Of a stretch of 64,000 nt of DNA, positions 1 to 12,125 are shown in pieces. Under the pieces are notes generated by a model. It ran no database searches, was not told the origin of the DNA, and was given only the letters and a program-made list of their open reading frames with translations. A program made the position numbers and the translations under genes. Source of the DNA: Toxonevra muliebris (lineage: Eukaryota; Arthropoda; Insecta; Diptera; Pallopteridae). The stretch is taken from contig OY829326.1 of NCBI GenBank assembly GCA_963691655.1, forward strand, positions 96,589,235-96,653,234. Reading direction: 5' to 3'. The first letter of the stretch is position 1, and each line of letters starts with the position of its first letter.

Positions 1-773
1 GTATCGATAGAGAAAGTGTACTCGATTGCATAAAATTAATGTGTAGAAAGAAAAATTTGATTTGCAGAAATTCCAGAACTGAGTAATTTATCGATATCAA
101 AAAAGTCTCTATTTAGGAAATTTACAAAATGATATCAAGTCATTTCGATACCTACTGGTCAATTTCAGAAACAAGTATCGACTCGAAAAATGTCTTAATT
201 GCAAAACATTTTGATACTGAAGAAGTAAGCATCGGAAAGGAAAATTCATTCAATTTAAAGATAGTATCGATTCAGAAACAAATATCCATTAAAAAAAAAA
301 TTGTTATTAAATAAATAATAGATTTTACGTAAAAGTATCGATTTGGAACGATTTGGTACTGAATCAATGTACTTTGAAGAAAATATCGATTTCAAAAAGT
401 TAACGAAGCTTGATACTAAAGAAGTAATCAGAATAATAAATGAGAACGCACTCGATTTCAAGGAAGTATCAATTTGCAGATTTCAAAAAACTCAATGTTG
501 AATTAGCAGTCGATTTCAAAAAAATTTCTTTAGAAAAAGTATACTAAATTCCAAGAAAGTATTAATCCGAAAAAATGAACTATTTAGAGAAATTTTAGTA
601 CTGAAAAAGTAATCTCGATTTCAAGAAAAAGTATTCGAAAATAAACCCTGATTCCAAAATATTTCAATACAATAAAAGCAAAAAATTTCAAAAAATGTTC
701 AATGCGGAAATGTTGAAAGAATCTTCGATTTAATAAAGGCAGCGATACCATAAAAGAGAACATTTTCAAACTA
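1..773. repeat. Degenerate TCGATTTC-type repeat block, left part
   Basis: The stretch is made of badly decayed copies of a short phrase close to AAGTATCGATTTCAAAA, alternating with GATACTGAAGAAGTA-like phrases. Repeats of TATCGAT and CGATTTCAAA recur every few tens of bases. Open frames here are by-products of the repeat. The same texture resumes at 2079, so the Tc1-like element at 774-2078 was inserted into a pre-existing block. The unit length is not constant enough for me to give a single period. Confidence 0.6.
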
Positions 774-2078
774 AGGCATGTATACGAAAAAAACTGGTCG
801 ACATTAACTTGTTATAAAAATTATATTTTTTAAACAAAAACAGAAATTCACACATAAATTGAAAGGTTATAATAGTAAGTTTAAGAAAAATAAAAACTTT
901 ATTTATTTGGTTGGTGCGTATGTGACAGATCGCAACTTTGACTTAACTCCAGCCATTAAACGTTGCACATCACTTCGGGACATTTGAGATGACACAGTAG
1001 TCCACTTTTTCTGCAGCTGTTTCTCATTTTTGACAATTTGCTTCATTTTTAGCAATTGTTTTTTCATTATAGCCCAATATATCGGCCGAAGATTTTTTTT
1101 GGGCAATTTGGCGGATTGCCATCTTTTGGAACAATTTGTACCCCTTTCTCTTTATACCACGTCATTGCCGTTTTGCCATAATGGCAAGTTGCTAAATCTG
1201 GCCAGAAGAGGACAGGAGCCTTATGAAGACGTACCATTGGCAGTAGACGTTTTTGTAAGCACTCTTCTACGTAAATTTTTTGGTTGATGGTACCAGTAGT
1301 GACAAAAACTGCACTCTTTATGCCGCATTGGCGAATTGCTTGCCAAACCAAATATTTCTTCGCAAACTTGTCCACTTTCTTTAGCTTAAATTTAGGCGCA
1401 ACATCACCTCTCTTTTTTGAAGTGTAAAATAGTTGACCAGGAAGCTGATTAAAGTCTGCTTTGACATACGTTTCGTCGTCCATGATCATGCAATCAAAAT
1501 TATGTACAATTTTGTCGTACAGCTTTCGTGCGCCTGTTTTTGCTGTTGCATTTTTTTGTCATTCCGGTTCGGGGCTAGCGGAACTTTGTACGTCTTAAGT
1601 CCTTTTACTCTGCGTACTTTTTGAACATATCCGGGTGACATAGTGTGTTTTTTAGCAACATCTCTATTGGAAAGGCCCAGATTTATTTGAAACAAGTTTT
1701 TCACTTTATTTGCTTTTTCCTCCGAGATGAACCCCTTCTTTCGCCCACTTCCAGTTTTCTTTTCGGTGGTTAGTCGTTCACTAAAGTTTTTAAACACTAA
1801 AGTTACCGTAGATTTTGCAATTTTTAAACTTTTGGCAATGTCCTTATGTGACATATGTGGAAAATCTTGATTTTTGCGCACAATTATATCGCGCGTGCTC
1901 GCTTTCGATGAACTTATTTTGCGTAATGTAAAAAAATCAGAAAAAATAATGATGCAGAAATGTAAAACGGAAAATTCTTAACGAATGTATATATATATAT
2001 ATATAATTTTTGCTGTAACTGACATATTTGAATTAATACAACATGTTTACTGCGACCAGTTTTTTCGTATACATACCT
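774..2078 (-). mobile_element. Decayed Tc1-like (ITm) DNA transposon
   Basis: The 1305-bp element is bounded by TA dinucleotides (772-773 and 2079-2080), the Tc1/mariner target duplication. Its terminal inverted repeats, about 26 bp at 774-800 and 2053-2078, share the core TATACGAAAAAACTGGTCG with one substitution and one single-base length difference. A broken transposase lies between them on the minus strand. It interrupts the TCGATTTC-type repeat. The terminal repeats are better preserved than the coding region. Confidence 0.85.
903..1881 (-). pseudogene. Tc1-like transposase, frameshifted, catalytic Glu lost
   Basis: The gene would encode the transposase that binds the terminal repeats and cuts and joins the element. 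It reads in three pieces. 1881-1486 holds helix-turn-helix segments (around SHKDIAKSLKIAKSTVTLV and GLSNRDVAKKHTMSPGYVQKV). 1489-1067 holds the catalytic core, with the first Asp in MDDETYVKADF and the second in FWPDLATCHY. 1106-903 holds the C-terminus, NLRPIYWAIMKK onward. Family members usually read RPIE-x-YWAI, and here the Glu and its neighbour are missing, so the third acidic residue is gone. Restoring that spacing would give about 37 residues after the second Asp, consistent with ITmD37E-type elements; that subfamily call is inference. Frameshifts lie near 1490-1500 and in the A-run near 1090-1100. It cannot encode an active enzyme. Confidence 0.8.
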
Positions 2079-2280
2079 TAGTATTGAAATAAAGTACTCC
2101 ATTTCAAGATATGGATATCAAGATCCATATAATTCTTAAGTAAGTAATGCTAATGCAGAAAGAACACTTTATTTTTAGAAAGTATCTATCAAAAACAGAT
2201 ATTGAAAATATATCGAATACAAAGAAAACCTTGACTCAATACTGAAGAAGTAATCAATTTCAAAGTAAAAATGCACACTA
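2079..2280. repeat. Degenerate TCGATTTC-type repeat block, right part
   Basis: This continues the texture of 1-773 (GATATCAAGATCC, AGTATCTATCAAAAACAG, TATCGAATAC, CTGAAGAAGTAATC). It lies between the Tc1-like element and the mariner, so both elements landed in the same old repeat block. Confidence 0.5.
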
Positions 2281-3457
2281 CGGGCAGTGACTTTTTGGAA
2301 TTCCCGCGTAGTAACTTTGAATGCAACACTGCTCCAGTCAACAACCATGTGTTAATAGACAACTGTCAAATTTTAAGTAAGCTGCGTCATTTAGTTTTTG
2401 TTTGACAGCCATTGAAAGCAGGCAACTTTGTGGATTTCGACAAATGGAAAAAAGTGAATTTTATGCATTAAGCATTCTTTTTTGTGAAAAAAACCATAAC
2501 TGAAACCATGAAAAGGCTTAATAAATACTATGGGAACTCTGTACCATCAATTTCAATGGTTAAGAAGTGGTTTTCTAAATTCCGCTGTGGTCGTACTAGC
2601 ACAAGTGACGCCGAACGTTCAGGTTGCCCAAAAGAGGTAGTTACACCAGAAATCACCGATAAAATCCATCGAATGATATTGGACGATCAAAGAATGAAAG
2701 TGTGTGAGATGTCTGGAGCTATAGGCATCTCAACTGAGCCGGTACATCTCAATTTACATGAATTTGAGGACTTAAAAAGCTATTCAATAAGCGCAACCGT
2801 GTGACCACTTCAAAGGAGTTTTTGTCTATGTTTAACCGCAACCTGAACGAGTTTTTGCAGCGCTTCGTAATCGTGGATGAAACAAAAATCCATTACAATA
2901 CATCAGAGACCAAGGAACAGTCAAATCTGTGGATTTCGACAAGGTTATGACGACAGTTTTTTGGGATGCACTCGGAGTAATTCAAATCTATTACATTGAA
3001 AAGGATAAAACGATCTTTAGCGAATATTATTCGCCGCTTTTGAACAGATTCGAAATTGATTTAAAGCAAAAATGACCGCATTTGGCGAAGACAAAAATGC
3101 TTTTCCACCATGATAACGCGCTGGCGTACACGTGTGTAGTCGCCATGGCAAAAATCCATAAATTGGGCTACTAACTGCCACCCCATCCAGCATATTCTTC
3201 AGATCTAGCACCCTGCGATTATTTTTTATTTCTAAACCTGAAGAAACTGCTCGGCGATAAAAGATTTGGGTCGAATGAAAAGGTCAGCACTGAAATAAAT
3301 GACGATTTTGAGGATATTGAGAAAACCTATTATTTGAAAGGAATAAAAAAATTGGGAAATTATGTTCTAAATGTATCGAGCTAAAATAAGACTATGTTGA
3401 GAAATAAAACGTTTTTTTGCTGAAAAAAAAATACATTTTACTTAAAAAGTCACTGAC
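2281..3457 (+). mobile_element. Decayed mariner element
   Basis: The element is 1177 bp and flanked by TA (2279-2280 and 3458-3459). The termini are inverted: CAGTGACTTTTT near 2284 matches the reverse complement of the right end near 3444-3456. The outermost few bases do not align exactly, so the ends may be off by a base or two. The inside encodes a recognisable but broken mariner transposase on the + strand. Confidence 0.8.
2444..3384 (+). pseudogene. Mariner transposase (DD34D), broken
   Basis: Mariner transposase cuts and pastes its own element at TA. Visible parts in order are: a start MEKSEFYALSIL at 2444; an N-terminal helix-turn-helix region at 2484-2800 containing DAERSGCPKEVVTPEI and the IHRMILDDQRMKV stretch; the first catalytic Asp in IVDETKIHY (near 2870); FWDALGVIQIYYIEKDKT (near 2960); the second Asp in FHHDNAL (near 3105); and the third Asp in LAPCDYFLF (near 3210). 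There are 34 positions between the second and third Asp, one of them a stop codon, which is the mariner DD34D spacing. Frameshifts near 2480, 2770 and 2930 and stops near 3075 and 3170 disable it. Normal mariners are about 345 residues. Confidence 0.85.
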
Positions 3458-5659
3458 TAATCAAACTGGCCTCGTATTCTAACAAAGGAGAAGTATAATT
3501 GGAATACAAGTTCATTCAAACTTTAAATAAAATTACTTGAGTTTTGTTTAAAAATGAAAACTTAAATATAAAAATATACTGCAGCATAAAAAAATTCAGG
3601 TCATAATTCCTTATTGCTGCTTCCCATATAATTTTTTGGAGCTATTTTTAATTTTCGGTTTGGACCATTTTTTATTGGAGTCGAATTTCACGGGCTCATT
3701 ACTAGGTTAAAGAAGCGCATGAAACCATTTACTTGGGTTTGGGTAACTAAACTTGTGCTGCGTATATTGCCGACATTGTTGCTCGGCCTATAAATCTGTT
3801 GGATCAAACCATAATTTTAGGATTGACGTCCCAGGTAGTTTTATGTCCATATGAAATCTAATCTAAAAATGATCCCCAAATATTTGACTTCAATGGAGAA
3901 CACAATAGTTTCGCTATATAGTTAAGATTTTGAAAAAACAGTAAAAAATACGAACTAAAATTATGTTTTGAAGATTTTTTGAAAATATTGGCTTGGAAGG
4001 AACCTCGAAAGCATGGAAGTATGGATGAACAACAAATTTCAACGATTGATAAATTCCAAAATTATAGTTCCTAAAAAAGTGACAACCTGCAAAACTTCTA
4101 GAGGAGGTCTGTGTGTTCCAAAATGAATACAAAAGCATCGATTCATAGAAATAAATACTCACTTCTACCCATCACTATTTAATATTATGTGTTTTTTTTG
4201 TATATCTTACATATGTAACACATTACCCTAGTTAACATTTCTACTTTCAGTACTTTTTCTTTCTTTCTTCATTTTTCTGCTTCTTTTTTTTTTTTCTTTT
4301 TTGGTTGTTTTCTCTTTAGCATTTTTCTAGTTTTGGTATCTTGAGAACTAATCCTAATTGAAGGGGAATCCCTTGATGGACAAACAAAAAAAAAACAAAA
4401 ACCCTTTTTTCCTTAGTTCGTTAGTTTGGTATTTTATGTTTTTGAATTCTTCGTTTCGTTTGATTTTTCGGTGTGCTTTGAGTTTTTTCCTTTTTTTTGT
4501 TTTGCTTCAAATGCTTTTGAGACATTGATTGCCAACTGCCAACATGTTGTGGCAGAGGTTGCTGTGCTGTTCTAAGTTGAATTGAACTGAGCTATATGTA
4601 TGTATGTAGATATGCTAGCAATAGTTTCAATTTTGGTTACAACATTCGCATTCTGGTTGTCTGGTGATGAAAATTGCATGAGATTAGGTTGCCAACTTAA
4701 AGTAAATTGTTTGAAAAAGTTTCTTTCTTTTGCTTTTACTTTTTTGTTACTATCTAAAGTGATATTATTAAAATAACTTTTACTTATACATTCATATAAG
4801 AGTACGTACAAATTTTAAACTTCATTTGCAATTTGCTTTAAATGAAGTAAAATAATAATAAAAATAGCAGCAGCAAGGAGAAAATCTTCTAAATTGTTAG
4901 CTGTAGAAAAGTAGTAGCAGGAAATTCTCTTAAATTGTAATTTAATCGGAAATTGTATGAAAATATCATTTTTGAATTGTTCACAATGTAATGCAAATTC
5001 ACTCAATAGCATTTAAATGAGTTGAATGCCTGAAAGTATGCTATAAAATGGGAAGAACTTTCATAGAAAAATCATGTGTATTTGTGTATGTACTTACACT
5101 TAATTAATATTGTAGATATGGCTTTGTTTACGGATTTCTATTACTAAAATCAATTCTTGAGTGAGAAATTTAAACAAGTTACATATAATTGTTCCTTAAG
5201 TACATTTATAACAAAAACGCCTGAAAGTATGCTATTAATAAAAAAAAAAACTCTTTATTTCTCTACTAGGAAACTACTTCCAATATTTTATGAAAATAGA
5301 AATTTAAGTTTCGGATGGGATTTCGGATTTTTTAAACTATTTTTCACTATAAAAAATAATTGCTTTCTTTTCTTAACTGGCTTTTAATAATTTAAAAAAT
5401 AGAAGAAGAGGCTCAACACTTTATTCTAATTCTTAATTAATGTATTGTATGTAATGTAACTTATTATTAGTACCTTCGTAGAGCAATTTTTCCCTTCAAC
5501 GATTTAAGGAATGATCGTTGAGTGAATCCGGTAGTCACCCGACATTTCTTGCCTTCAATATCATGACAATGACAATGTCAATAACATAAAAAAAGATTCT
5601 AACAGATTTTTTGATGATTCGTCCAATATACTATGGTTGCCTTTGTGGTAGACAAGCAG
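3458..5659. other. Non-coding AT-rich DNA
   Basis: I see no gene, transposon terminus or extended repeat here. It contains poly-T/poly-A runs (for example 4280-4310 and 4385-4400). Two copies of the 14-bp Su(Hw)-like motif lie near 5028 and 5219. Short open frames on both strands have no recognisable domains. Confidence 0.5.
5028..5232 (-). promoter_or_regulatory. Two Su(Hw)-like 14-bp motif sites
   Basis: Sites 5028-5041 and 5219-5232 both read GCCTGAAAGTATGC on the + strand. That is one mismatch from GCCTAAAAGTATGC, the reverse complement of GCATACTTTTAGGC. Spacing is 191 bp. The bases just after the core (TATAA, TATTA) are similar. Binding by Su(Hw) is inferred from the motif as I recall it. 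Confidence 0.5.
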
Positions 5660-5930
5660 AATTACTGGGGTACTTTATTTACTGAGCAGATAATGACTAG
5701 CATGGATTGAAAAATTTTTTTTTTTCAAAAGAAATTCTAAAAATGCGTATCCATGCAAAAAGTGCTTGTGCAAAATTTCATCTTACTGGCACTGTCTCTA
5801 ACCTAGGGTCAAACAGTTTAAAAGTTGATCAAAAATGTAAAAAAACTACGATGAAAAATGAATGAATGATTACTCTAGCTTCATAGTGATAAAGTTTTTT
5901 CGATCCATGCTAGTAATGTCCCAGTAATAC
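5660..5930. repeat. Imperfect inverted-repeat element (MITE candidate)
   Basis: ATTACTGGGGTAC at 5660 and GACTAGCATGGATTGAAAAA at 5695 reappear in reverse complement at 5893-5930 (GATCCATGCTAGTAATG, CCCAGTAATA). The left arm carries about 20 extra bases between the two matching segments. The interior has no coding potential I recognise. This layout suggests a short non-autonomous DNA transposon; the target duplication is not clear. Confidence 0.5.
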
Positions 5931-6867
5931 TTTCTGGTGTCATGTTTTCTTCTTATTTAGCTTTAGCCGGTAACTTTCATAATTGCATCATCAATGGAAA
6001 GTTTTTTCCTAAAGTGATTTTGATTTCCCGATAACCTCTGTATTTTTTCAACAGGTTCTAAGTAATATCTTTCTGAGGTCAGTCTGACCAGTCAACTTTG
6101 TTATTATTTATTATTTTCAAGAATAACTGAAGATTATGTTGTTTAAGAAACCATCTACTTGGGACCCTAATTTTTGTCAAAGCCTTTCGCTGTTGTGGTG
6201 ATTTCTTCTATAGTATGTTTTAAGTATTGTGCAAATATAAAAGAAATACAAAATCATCAAAATATCATCTCAGGGATCGATTCCTGCCAGGGGCGTGGTC
6301 GTTCGCTTTTCAAAAAAAATCATTTTTCAAATATTACCAATAGCCCAAAAAAGGCTATGTCATATAAAAAAAATCTCGCCTGCGTATTGCCAGTCAACTG
6401 TATAAAAAAACACAAATGCAGTACCGACTTTCATTTGGCGAATACATAAAAAAGTTCCACCTTGAGGATAATGGCATGAAATAGTGAAATCCTCCACATA
6501 ACTGTAAATCCATCCAAATTTCAGCCTTGACACAAACTGGATGCATGAGTTTGGTGAAAATGCTGACCCTGAGCAACGTCCAAAGATGGCAGGATCGCCA
6601 GCGGTAGGCCAATCACCTGTCCAGATGATAACAAAATGGTTAACGAAACTAATACTTGGCACGATGTTTAATAGATGCCCTAAGCTCCTAAGAGGAGTAG
6701 AAGGAAAAAAAAAACAAAATTTTCTGTAAATTTTTTTGTATTATTTCTAAAATTTTAAAAACTCACCCGTTAAGTCACAATTGTTAAACTTAAGTTTGTT
6801 TAATTTCTAAGCTTTTTTCATTACTAGAAACTCTGACATTTAGAGTACGATTTTATAATTTCATTTT
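5931..6867. other. Non-coding DNA with a GC-richer patch
   Basis: The patch at about 6280-6700 is less AT-rich than its surroundings. It is open on the minus strand for 100 codons (6662-6360) and on the + strand for 62 codons (6541-6729). I recognise neither product, and the minus frame lacks a clear domain. It may be a transposon or retrogene relic. I see nothing else in the stretch. Confidence 0.35.
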
Positions 6868-7790
6868 CAAGGGGCAGACTACACGACACCGACTCAATAC
6901 TCTGACTTTAAGACACTGACTTAAGGCAGTAACCCGATTTCAAGAATCTGAATTCAAAAGTTTGATTTCAAGGCTCCGACTCCGAGCCAGAGACTTAAAC
7001 AAGCTCACTTCATGAATCCGAATCATAACTTTAAATTTAAAACTCTAATTAAAAGACTTCGCCTTCACGACTTCAACTTCAAGTTGTCGACTTCAAAATT
7101 TAAACTTTGTGACTTTAACTTTAAGACTATAACTTAAGGAATCCGATCTTATGACTATGACTTCAATAATCTGACATCAAGATTCACACTTCACAACTCT
7201 AACTTCATGATTTTGACTTCGTGAACTCAACTTCAAGATTCCAACTTCAAGGCCTTATGAGGTTTTCAGAAACTTATCTTCATAATTTTAACTACAGGAC
7301 TCGAACTTGAGAACTCTGACTTTACGGCTCTGACTTCGCGACTCTGACTTCACGACTTTGATTTCAAGGCTTCGGCTTCAATACCCTGACTTTAAGCGCT
7401 TCAGCAATTAGACTTCATTATTTCTACTTTATATCCTCGATTTCAAGAACCTGGCTTAAAGATTTCGACTTCAAGACTACGACTTCAACAAACCGATTTC
7501 AGGAACACATCTTCATGAATCTAACTTCAAGACTCTGACTTGGAGACTCTGGCTTCATGACGCTGACTTCAAAACTCTAATTTCAAAAACCGCCTTTAAG
7601 ACTCCAACTTCTAACCACTGACTTTAAGAACTCGACATCAAGACTCTAACTGCAAGACTCTAACTTCCTATTCAAAGATTCCTATTTCTTAGCTTCGACT
7701 TTAAGAGCTCGACTTTATGATCCCGACTTCTAACATTCACGGTTCTGAGTTCAGAAATGTGAAGTGACAAGCCTGCCTTAAAACTTCAAC
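6868..7790 (+). repeat. Decayed 14-bp minisatellite (CTGACTTCAAGACT unit)
   Basis: The block consists almost wholly of variants of a 13-15-bp phrase near CTGACTTCAAGACT, for example GACTTGGAGACTCTGGCTTC near 7538-7557. No two neighbouring units need be identical, so the array is old. The same unit in the same orientation makes up 10806-12125. It has no lasting open frame. Confidence 0.85.
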
Positions 7791-10700
7791 TTCATTATTT
7801 CAACTATATGAAGTTCCTAAGCTCACTTTACAAGCTTCAAAAATAAATCGCTGATTTTATTTTCAAGTGTTTTTCAACATTGTAATTAATTTTTTTGACA
7901 TGGTTCTTACAGAATTTTGAAAAACTAGTCTTAAAAATTTCTACATTGTTACTAGATGTATAAATATATTTTGAAGATATTTTAAATTCCAAATATATTA
8001 TTTTTAAATAATCTTTAAAAGAAGAAAAAAAATTCATACAAATATAATTCTTAGTGTTTGCGCGCCAAAACGTATGCTACAGATCTCTCTTTCCGTTTGC
8101 GGCTTTTCAAAAATAACACTTCAATGCTACTTTAAACACATACACGCGCAAAAAAACCAAAAAAAAAAAAAATTATGAAAATATGAAAATAATCGCCTTA
8201 CATTGAAAATACATTTGGGAATATGTAAAACGAAACGAATGTAAGCTATAGGTACAACTAGAACGTAACGACGGCGACAAGCAGTCTCCAAAGGATTTTG
8301 GTGTAGAGTACATAGTTATGCCAAAAAGAAAAAGGAAAAGGCACCAAAAAACACAAAAAAAATATGAATATATGTACTAAAAATTTACACACTAACCTTG
8401 CGTTATTTTGTATAATTGTATGTACGTACATTTTCAAACAATAGCCAGCCGCAAAATATGCTTGAAATACAGAACATAGGTACGCACGCACTATAAATGT
8501 ACTTCAAAGCTTGAAGAAAGTAAGCGCAAAAGTTTGATAAATCGCTGTGTAGGGAATTTTCAACAAAAGTTAAAAATTGTAAAATCAAAATGTAAATTTT
8601 GCACAAATACCAAGGCATGCCAAAAATAAAAAAACACCCAAAACGATGAAAAAAACTCCATTGAAAAAAGTTTATCCTTTTACAGTGAAGAGTAGAGCGT
8701 AACTGCTCTGCTGTTTTCTTTCTTTCGAAGCCGACCACCCGTGCGGTGCCTTAAGATTTATGACTTTTCGGCACACTGAATGGCTCGATGGCTGGTTGGA
8801 TATTTTGGCTGACACTGGCGAAATCGCGACGTAAGCGAAAGTATAAATGCTATATTTTTTCTTGGTATACAACTAGGCGAAAATGCCGCCACCTGCCAAC
8901 ACATACAATGAAATATACAATAACAAACACTTACATACAAAAGTAATTGTCAGCTGAAGGCGCAAAATGATAGGGGAGCGAAGGGAGAACAAAAGATGGC
9001 AAAGAAACATTTTAAACTTTTCATTTCCGTTGTGATTTATTTATAATGTTTTATTTGTGTGAAATGCTTTTTTGTTTTGTTTTCTTTGAAATTTAAAAAA
9101 ACATTTAAAATCGTTATCGTCACAACGTTTTCTACTTCTCTCTTTTCTCACTCTTGCAAAAAAAAACTTTACACAATTCGTACAGCACTCTCAAAATATT
9201 GTAGAAAATATTATAGAATTTTCAAGGTTACTTTTTTTCAAATTGAAGTTAACAAGCGCCAAGTCACTAGAGGGCAGCAGTAACTGAAGCAGTTTGAATT
9301 ATGTGCAGTAATGCGAGGAATATAACTTTAAAGATTAATTTAAATTATAAATGAAGCAAAGTCAAAGTGTTTTGTTTTAAACTAATCTTCTTTAAGATTT
9401 AAATTCATTTTGTGGTTCTCCCTTGATTTATATGAAATGCCTAAAACTATGCTTCATAGAATGTTTTTCAGAATGTTGGTCAACTACGGCCACAAATATT
9501 ACTGCTTCATCATAAAAATGGAATGCTAAATTATCGTACTGCATTTTTAATAAAATTTATTTTCATCGTACGCTGCTGCTGCTACTGTTGCTGTTGCTGT
9601 TGCATGGTGCATGCAACATGCGCCACCATTAAAATTTCAAGTTAATAATTCAAATTTTCCTCTTTCAGAAGAAACAGAAACCTAAATAACAAATAACATC
9701 CTAAAAGTATGCTACAATGCTGCATATTAATATATTCACTATAGTCTACTTATATTATATAATATCCTTGTGTTTGTTGTTGTTTACTTCACTTACTTCT
9801 CCTTGTTTCTTTCATTATTTTAACCACAAATGCACAATGCGGTAAAAACTCATACTCTCACACAAAAGTTGTTGCAACACAATAGCTGTGTATGCGTAGC
9901 AACTAGCAACTAACTGCCATCACCAGCAGTAGCAGCAGCAATGCAGGTACAAAGCATTGTACTTTTTCCATACTCTTTTTCCTTTTTTTTTTTTTGTATT
10001 TTTTGTATTTTGTGCGCGCCGTAAAATATACTATACACACATACCTCTACTATTAACTTCTATTGCACGTGTAGCTCTAACCTACCTACTACATATATAT
10101 ACTAAATGCATACCAGTATATGCGGTTGTTGATTTGTTTGCCTGTATGTAGGTATGTGCGGTCTGTATATCGACCGTGTCGTGTTCATTATCGCTAATAA
10201 AATGCGAGGAGAACCAGTCAGCCAACTCTCGTTCTCACTGTCTCCCTCCACTTTCCAGTTGTAGTATTCAATGTATAGACGTTGGTACTGGTTCTTGGCT
10301 GGTTTTAGGGCGCGTTTAATACTTTTATTTGTTGTTGTTGATTTTTCTGGCTGTTGTTGTTTGCTTGTTGTGTCGCTGCTAGACAGCTTGGAGTCTCGCG
10401 CGTAAATGGCGCGATTTCTGTTTGTAGATTTGAGGTAGACTCATTTCAGGTTTTTTTTTTGTTTTGGCTACGATTTATAGGCAGAAAACATGCAAAAATT
10501 CTTCTCTGTGAAAGCGTGTGTTTAAGTTTACACGCAAAGTAGTAGTATGCATTTAGTTTTAAAATGCGATTTTTCCTCTTTTTTCTACATGTTTCTAATT
10601 TTTTAGTTTTTACAAATATGCTGGTATGCCAATACCTGTGCCTTTTCAATAAGAACTTATCTATAAGAATTTGCGGAAGAATGTCAACCACATTGATTGG

Positions 10701-10805
10701 CATTAGTAGAAGAAAAATACTTAAATTTATAAGCAAACAAGATTAAGCGAAAACATCCCCTCTTGACTAAGATTTCACAATAATTTTGGCTCTATGATTC
10801 TGAAT
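7791..10805. other. Non-coding DNA, simple-sequence patches
   Basis: I recognise no gene. Near 9570-9605 there is a run of GCTGCTGCTGCTACTGTTGC-type triplets, and near 9928-9942 a short AGCAGTAGCAGCAGCAA patch. A slightly GC-richer segment at about 8690-8840 (CCGACCACCCGTGCGGTGCC) is open on the minus strand but has no known domain. Motif sites are listed separately. Confidence 0.45.
8064..9712 (-). promoter_or_regulatory. Three Su(Hw)-like motif sites
   Basis: Minus-strand sites lie at 8064-8077 (GCCAAAACGTATGC, 12 of 14), 9439-9452 (GCCTAAAACTATGC, 13 of 14) and 9699-9712 (TCCTAAAAGTATGC, 13 of 14). Their flanks do not resemble each other, so the core alone is shared. Confidence 0.5.
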
Positions 10806-12125
10806 TAGTTTGTTCAGAAGCCTCACTTAAAAACTTAAACTTCACATAAATTACGACCTCAAAACTCTGACTTCAAGACTCTCAATTCTAAACTACGACT
10901 TCAAGCCTCAGATTTCAGGGCTCATAACTCAAGACTACAATTTTATGACTTCAATTTGAAGTCCCCTCTTCAAGAGTTCAATTTCATGACACTGACTTTC
11001 AGACTACGAATTCTAGAACCCGACCACGACCTCCAACTACAATGACTCCAACTTTAAGAATACAGCTTTATAATCCCGAATTTAAGAACCCAACTTCGAG
11101 AATACGATTTCTTGAATCTGATTTCAGGACTCCGACTTTAGGACTCGGACTTTAAACCTTCGACTTCTTGGTTCCGATTTTATGATTTTGACTTTAACGC
11201 TACGACTTCGTGACTCTTACTTCATGAAACTTACTTCAAAAATTCCACTTCATTAATCTGGGTTCAAGACTCTGATTTCAAAGCTGGAACTTCTAGACTT
11301 CAACTTTGTAATTCCAATTTCAAAAACATGATTTCAGTGGTCCTTCAAGACTTCTTCAAAATACAGGCTTCATGACACAGATTTCAAGATGCAGACGTCA
11401 TAACTTTAATTTCAGAACTCGACTTCAAGACTCTGATTTCGAGAGTCCGACTTTGAGAATTCGATTTCATGACTCTGACTTGAATATTCTGACTTCAAGG
11501 TTTAGAATTAAGAACTTCAACTTCAAGAACCCGACTTTACGAGTACAATTTCATGCCTTTGTTTTCAGATCCCTGACTTCAAAACTTCGATTTCAGAACA
11601 CAGATTTCACGACTCAGACTACAAGACTCAGACTTTAATACTCTGTCTTTTTGACTCCGATGCAGGCTTCATGGCTCTGACTTCACTATTCCGATTTCAA
11701 GACACCGACTTTAACTCTCAGACTTCACGATTCTGACTTCACAATTCTTACTTTGACATCCTTATTTAAAAATTCCGACTTCAAACCTCCGACTAAAAGA
11801 CCCTAACTTCAAGATTCTATTTCAAAATTCATAGCTCCCGAATCCCGACTTCAAGATTGTGGCTCTCACTACACGATCTCGATTTTAAAACCTTGACTTC
11901 AAGAGACTGACTTCAAAATTTCGACTTCAATACTCCGAATATAAGTTTAAAAATCCAACTTGATGACTCTCTTTTAAAAATTCTAATTTCGAAATTTCCA
12001 CTTCAATGCTTCGACTTCAATTTTCTGACTTCAACACTCTAACGTTAAAACTCTGACTTCAAGATTGTGACTTCATGGCTCTGATTCAATGCTCTGGCTT
12101 TAAGATTCAGACTCCACTCCCATCG
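10806..12125 (+). repeat. Decayed 14-bp minisatellite, second block
   Basis: About 1.3 kb of the same CTGACTTCAAGACT-like unit as 6868-7790, in the same orientation, with the same drift in length (13-15 bp) and sequence (GACTCTGATTTCGAGAG, CCGACTTCAAACCTC). An 88-residue open frame inside (11372-11638) is only the repeat read through. Two blocks of one family 3 kb apart suggest a single larger array later split, or local duplication. Confidence 0.85.

Noticed and set aside
9570..9605. CTG/TTG triplets as a polyglutamine exon
   Set aside because: The frame is broken within a few codons on both strands; it is a simple repeat.
11372..11638. 88-codon open frame as a repeat protein
   Set aside because: It is the 14-bp minisatellite read through, with no start context and heavy unit decay.
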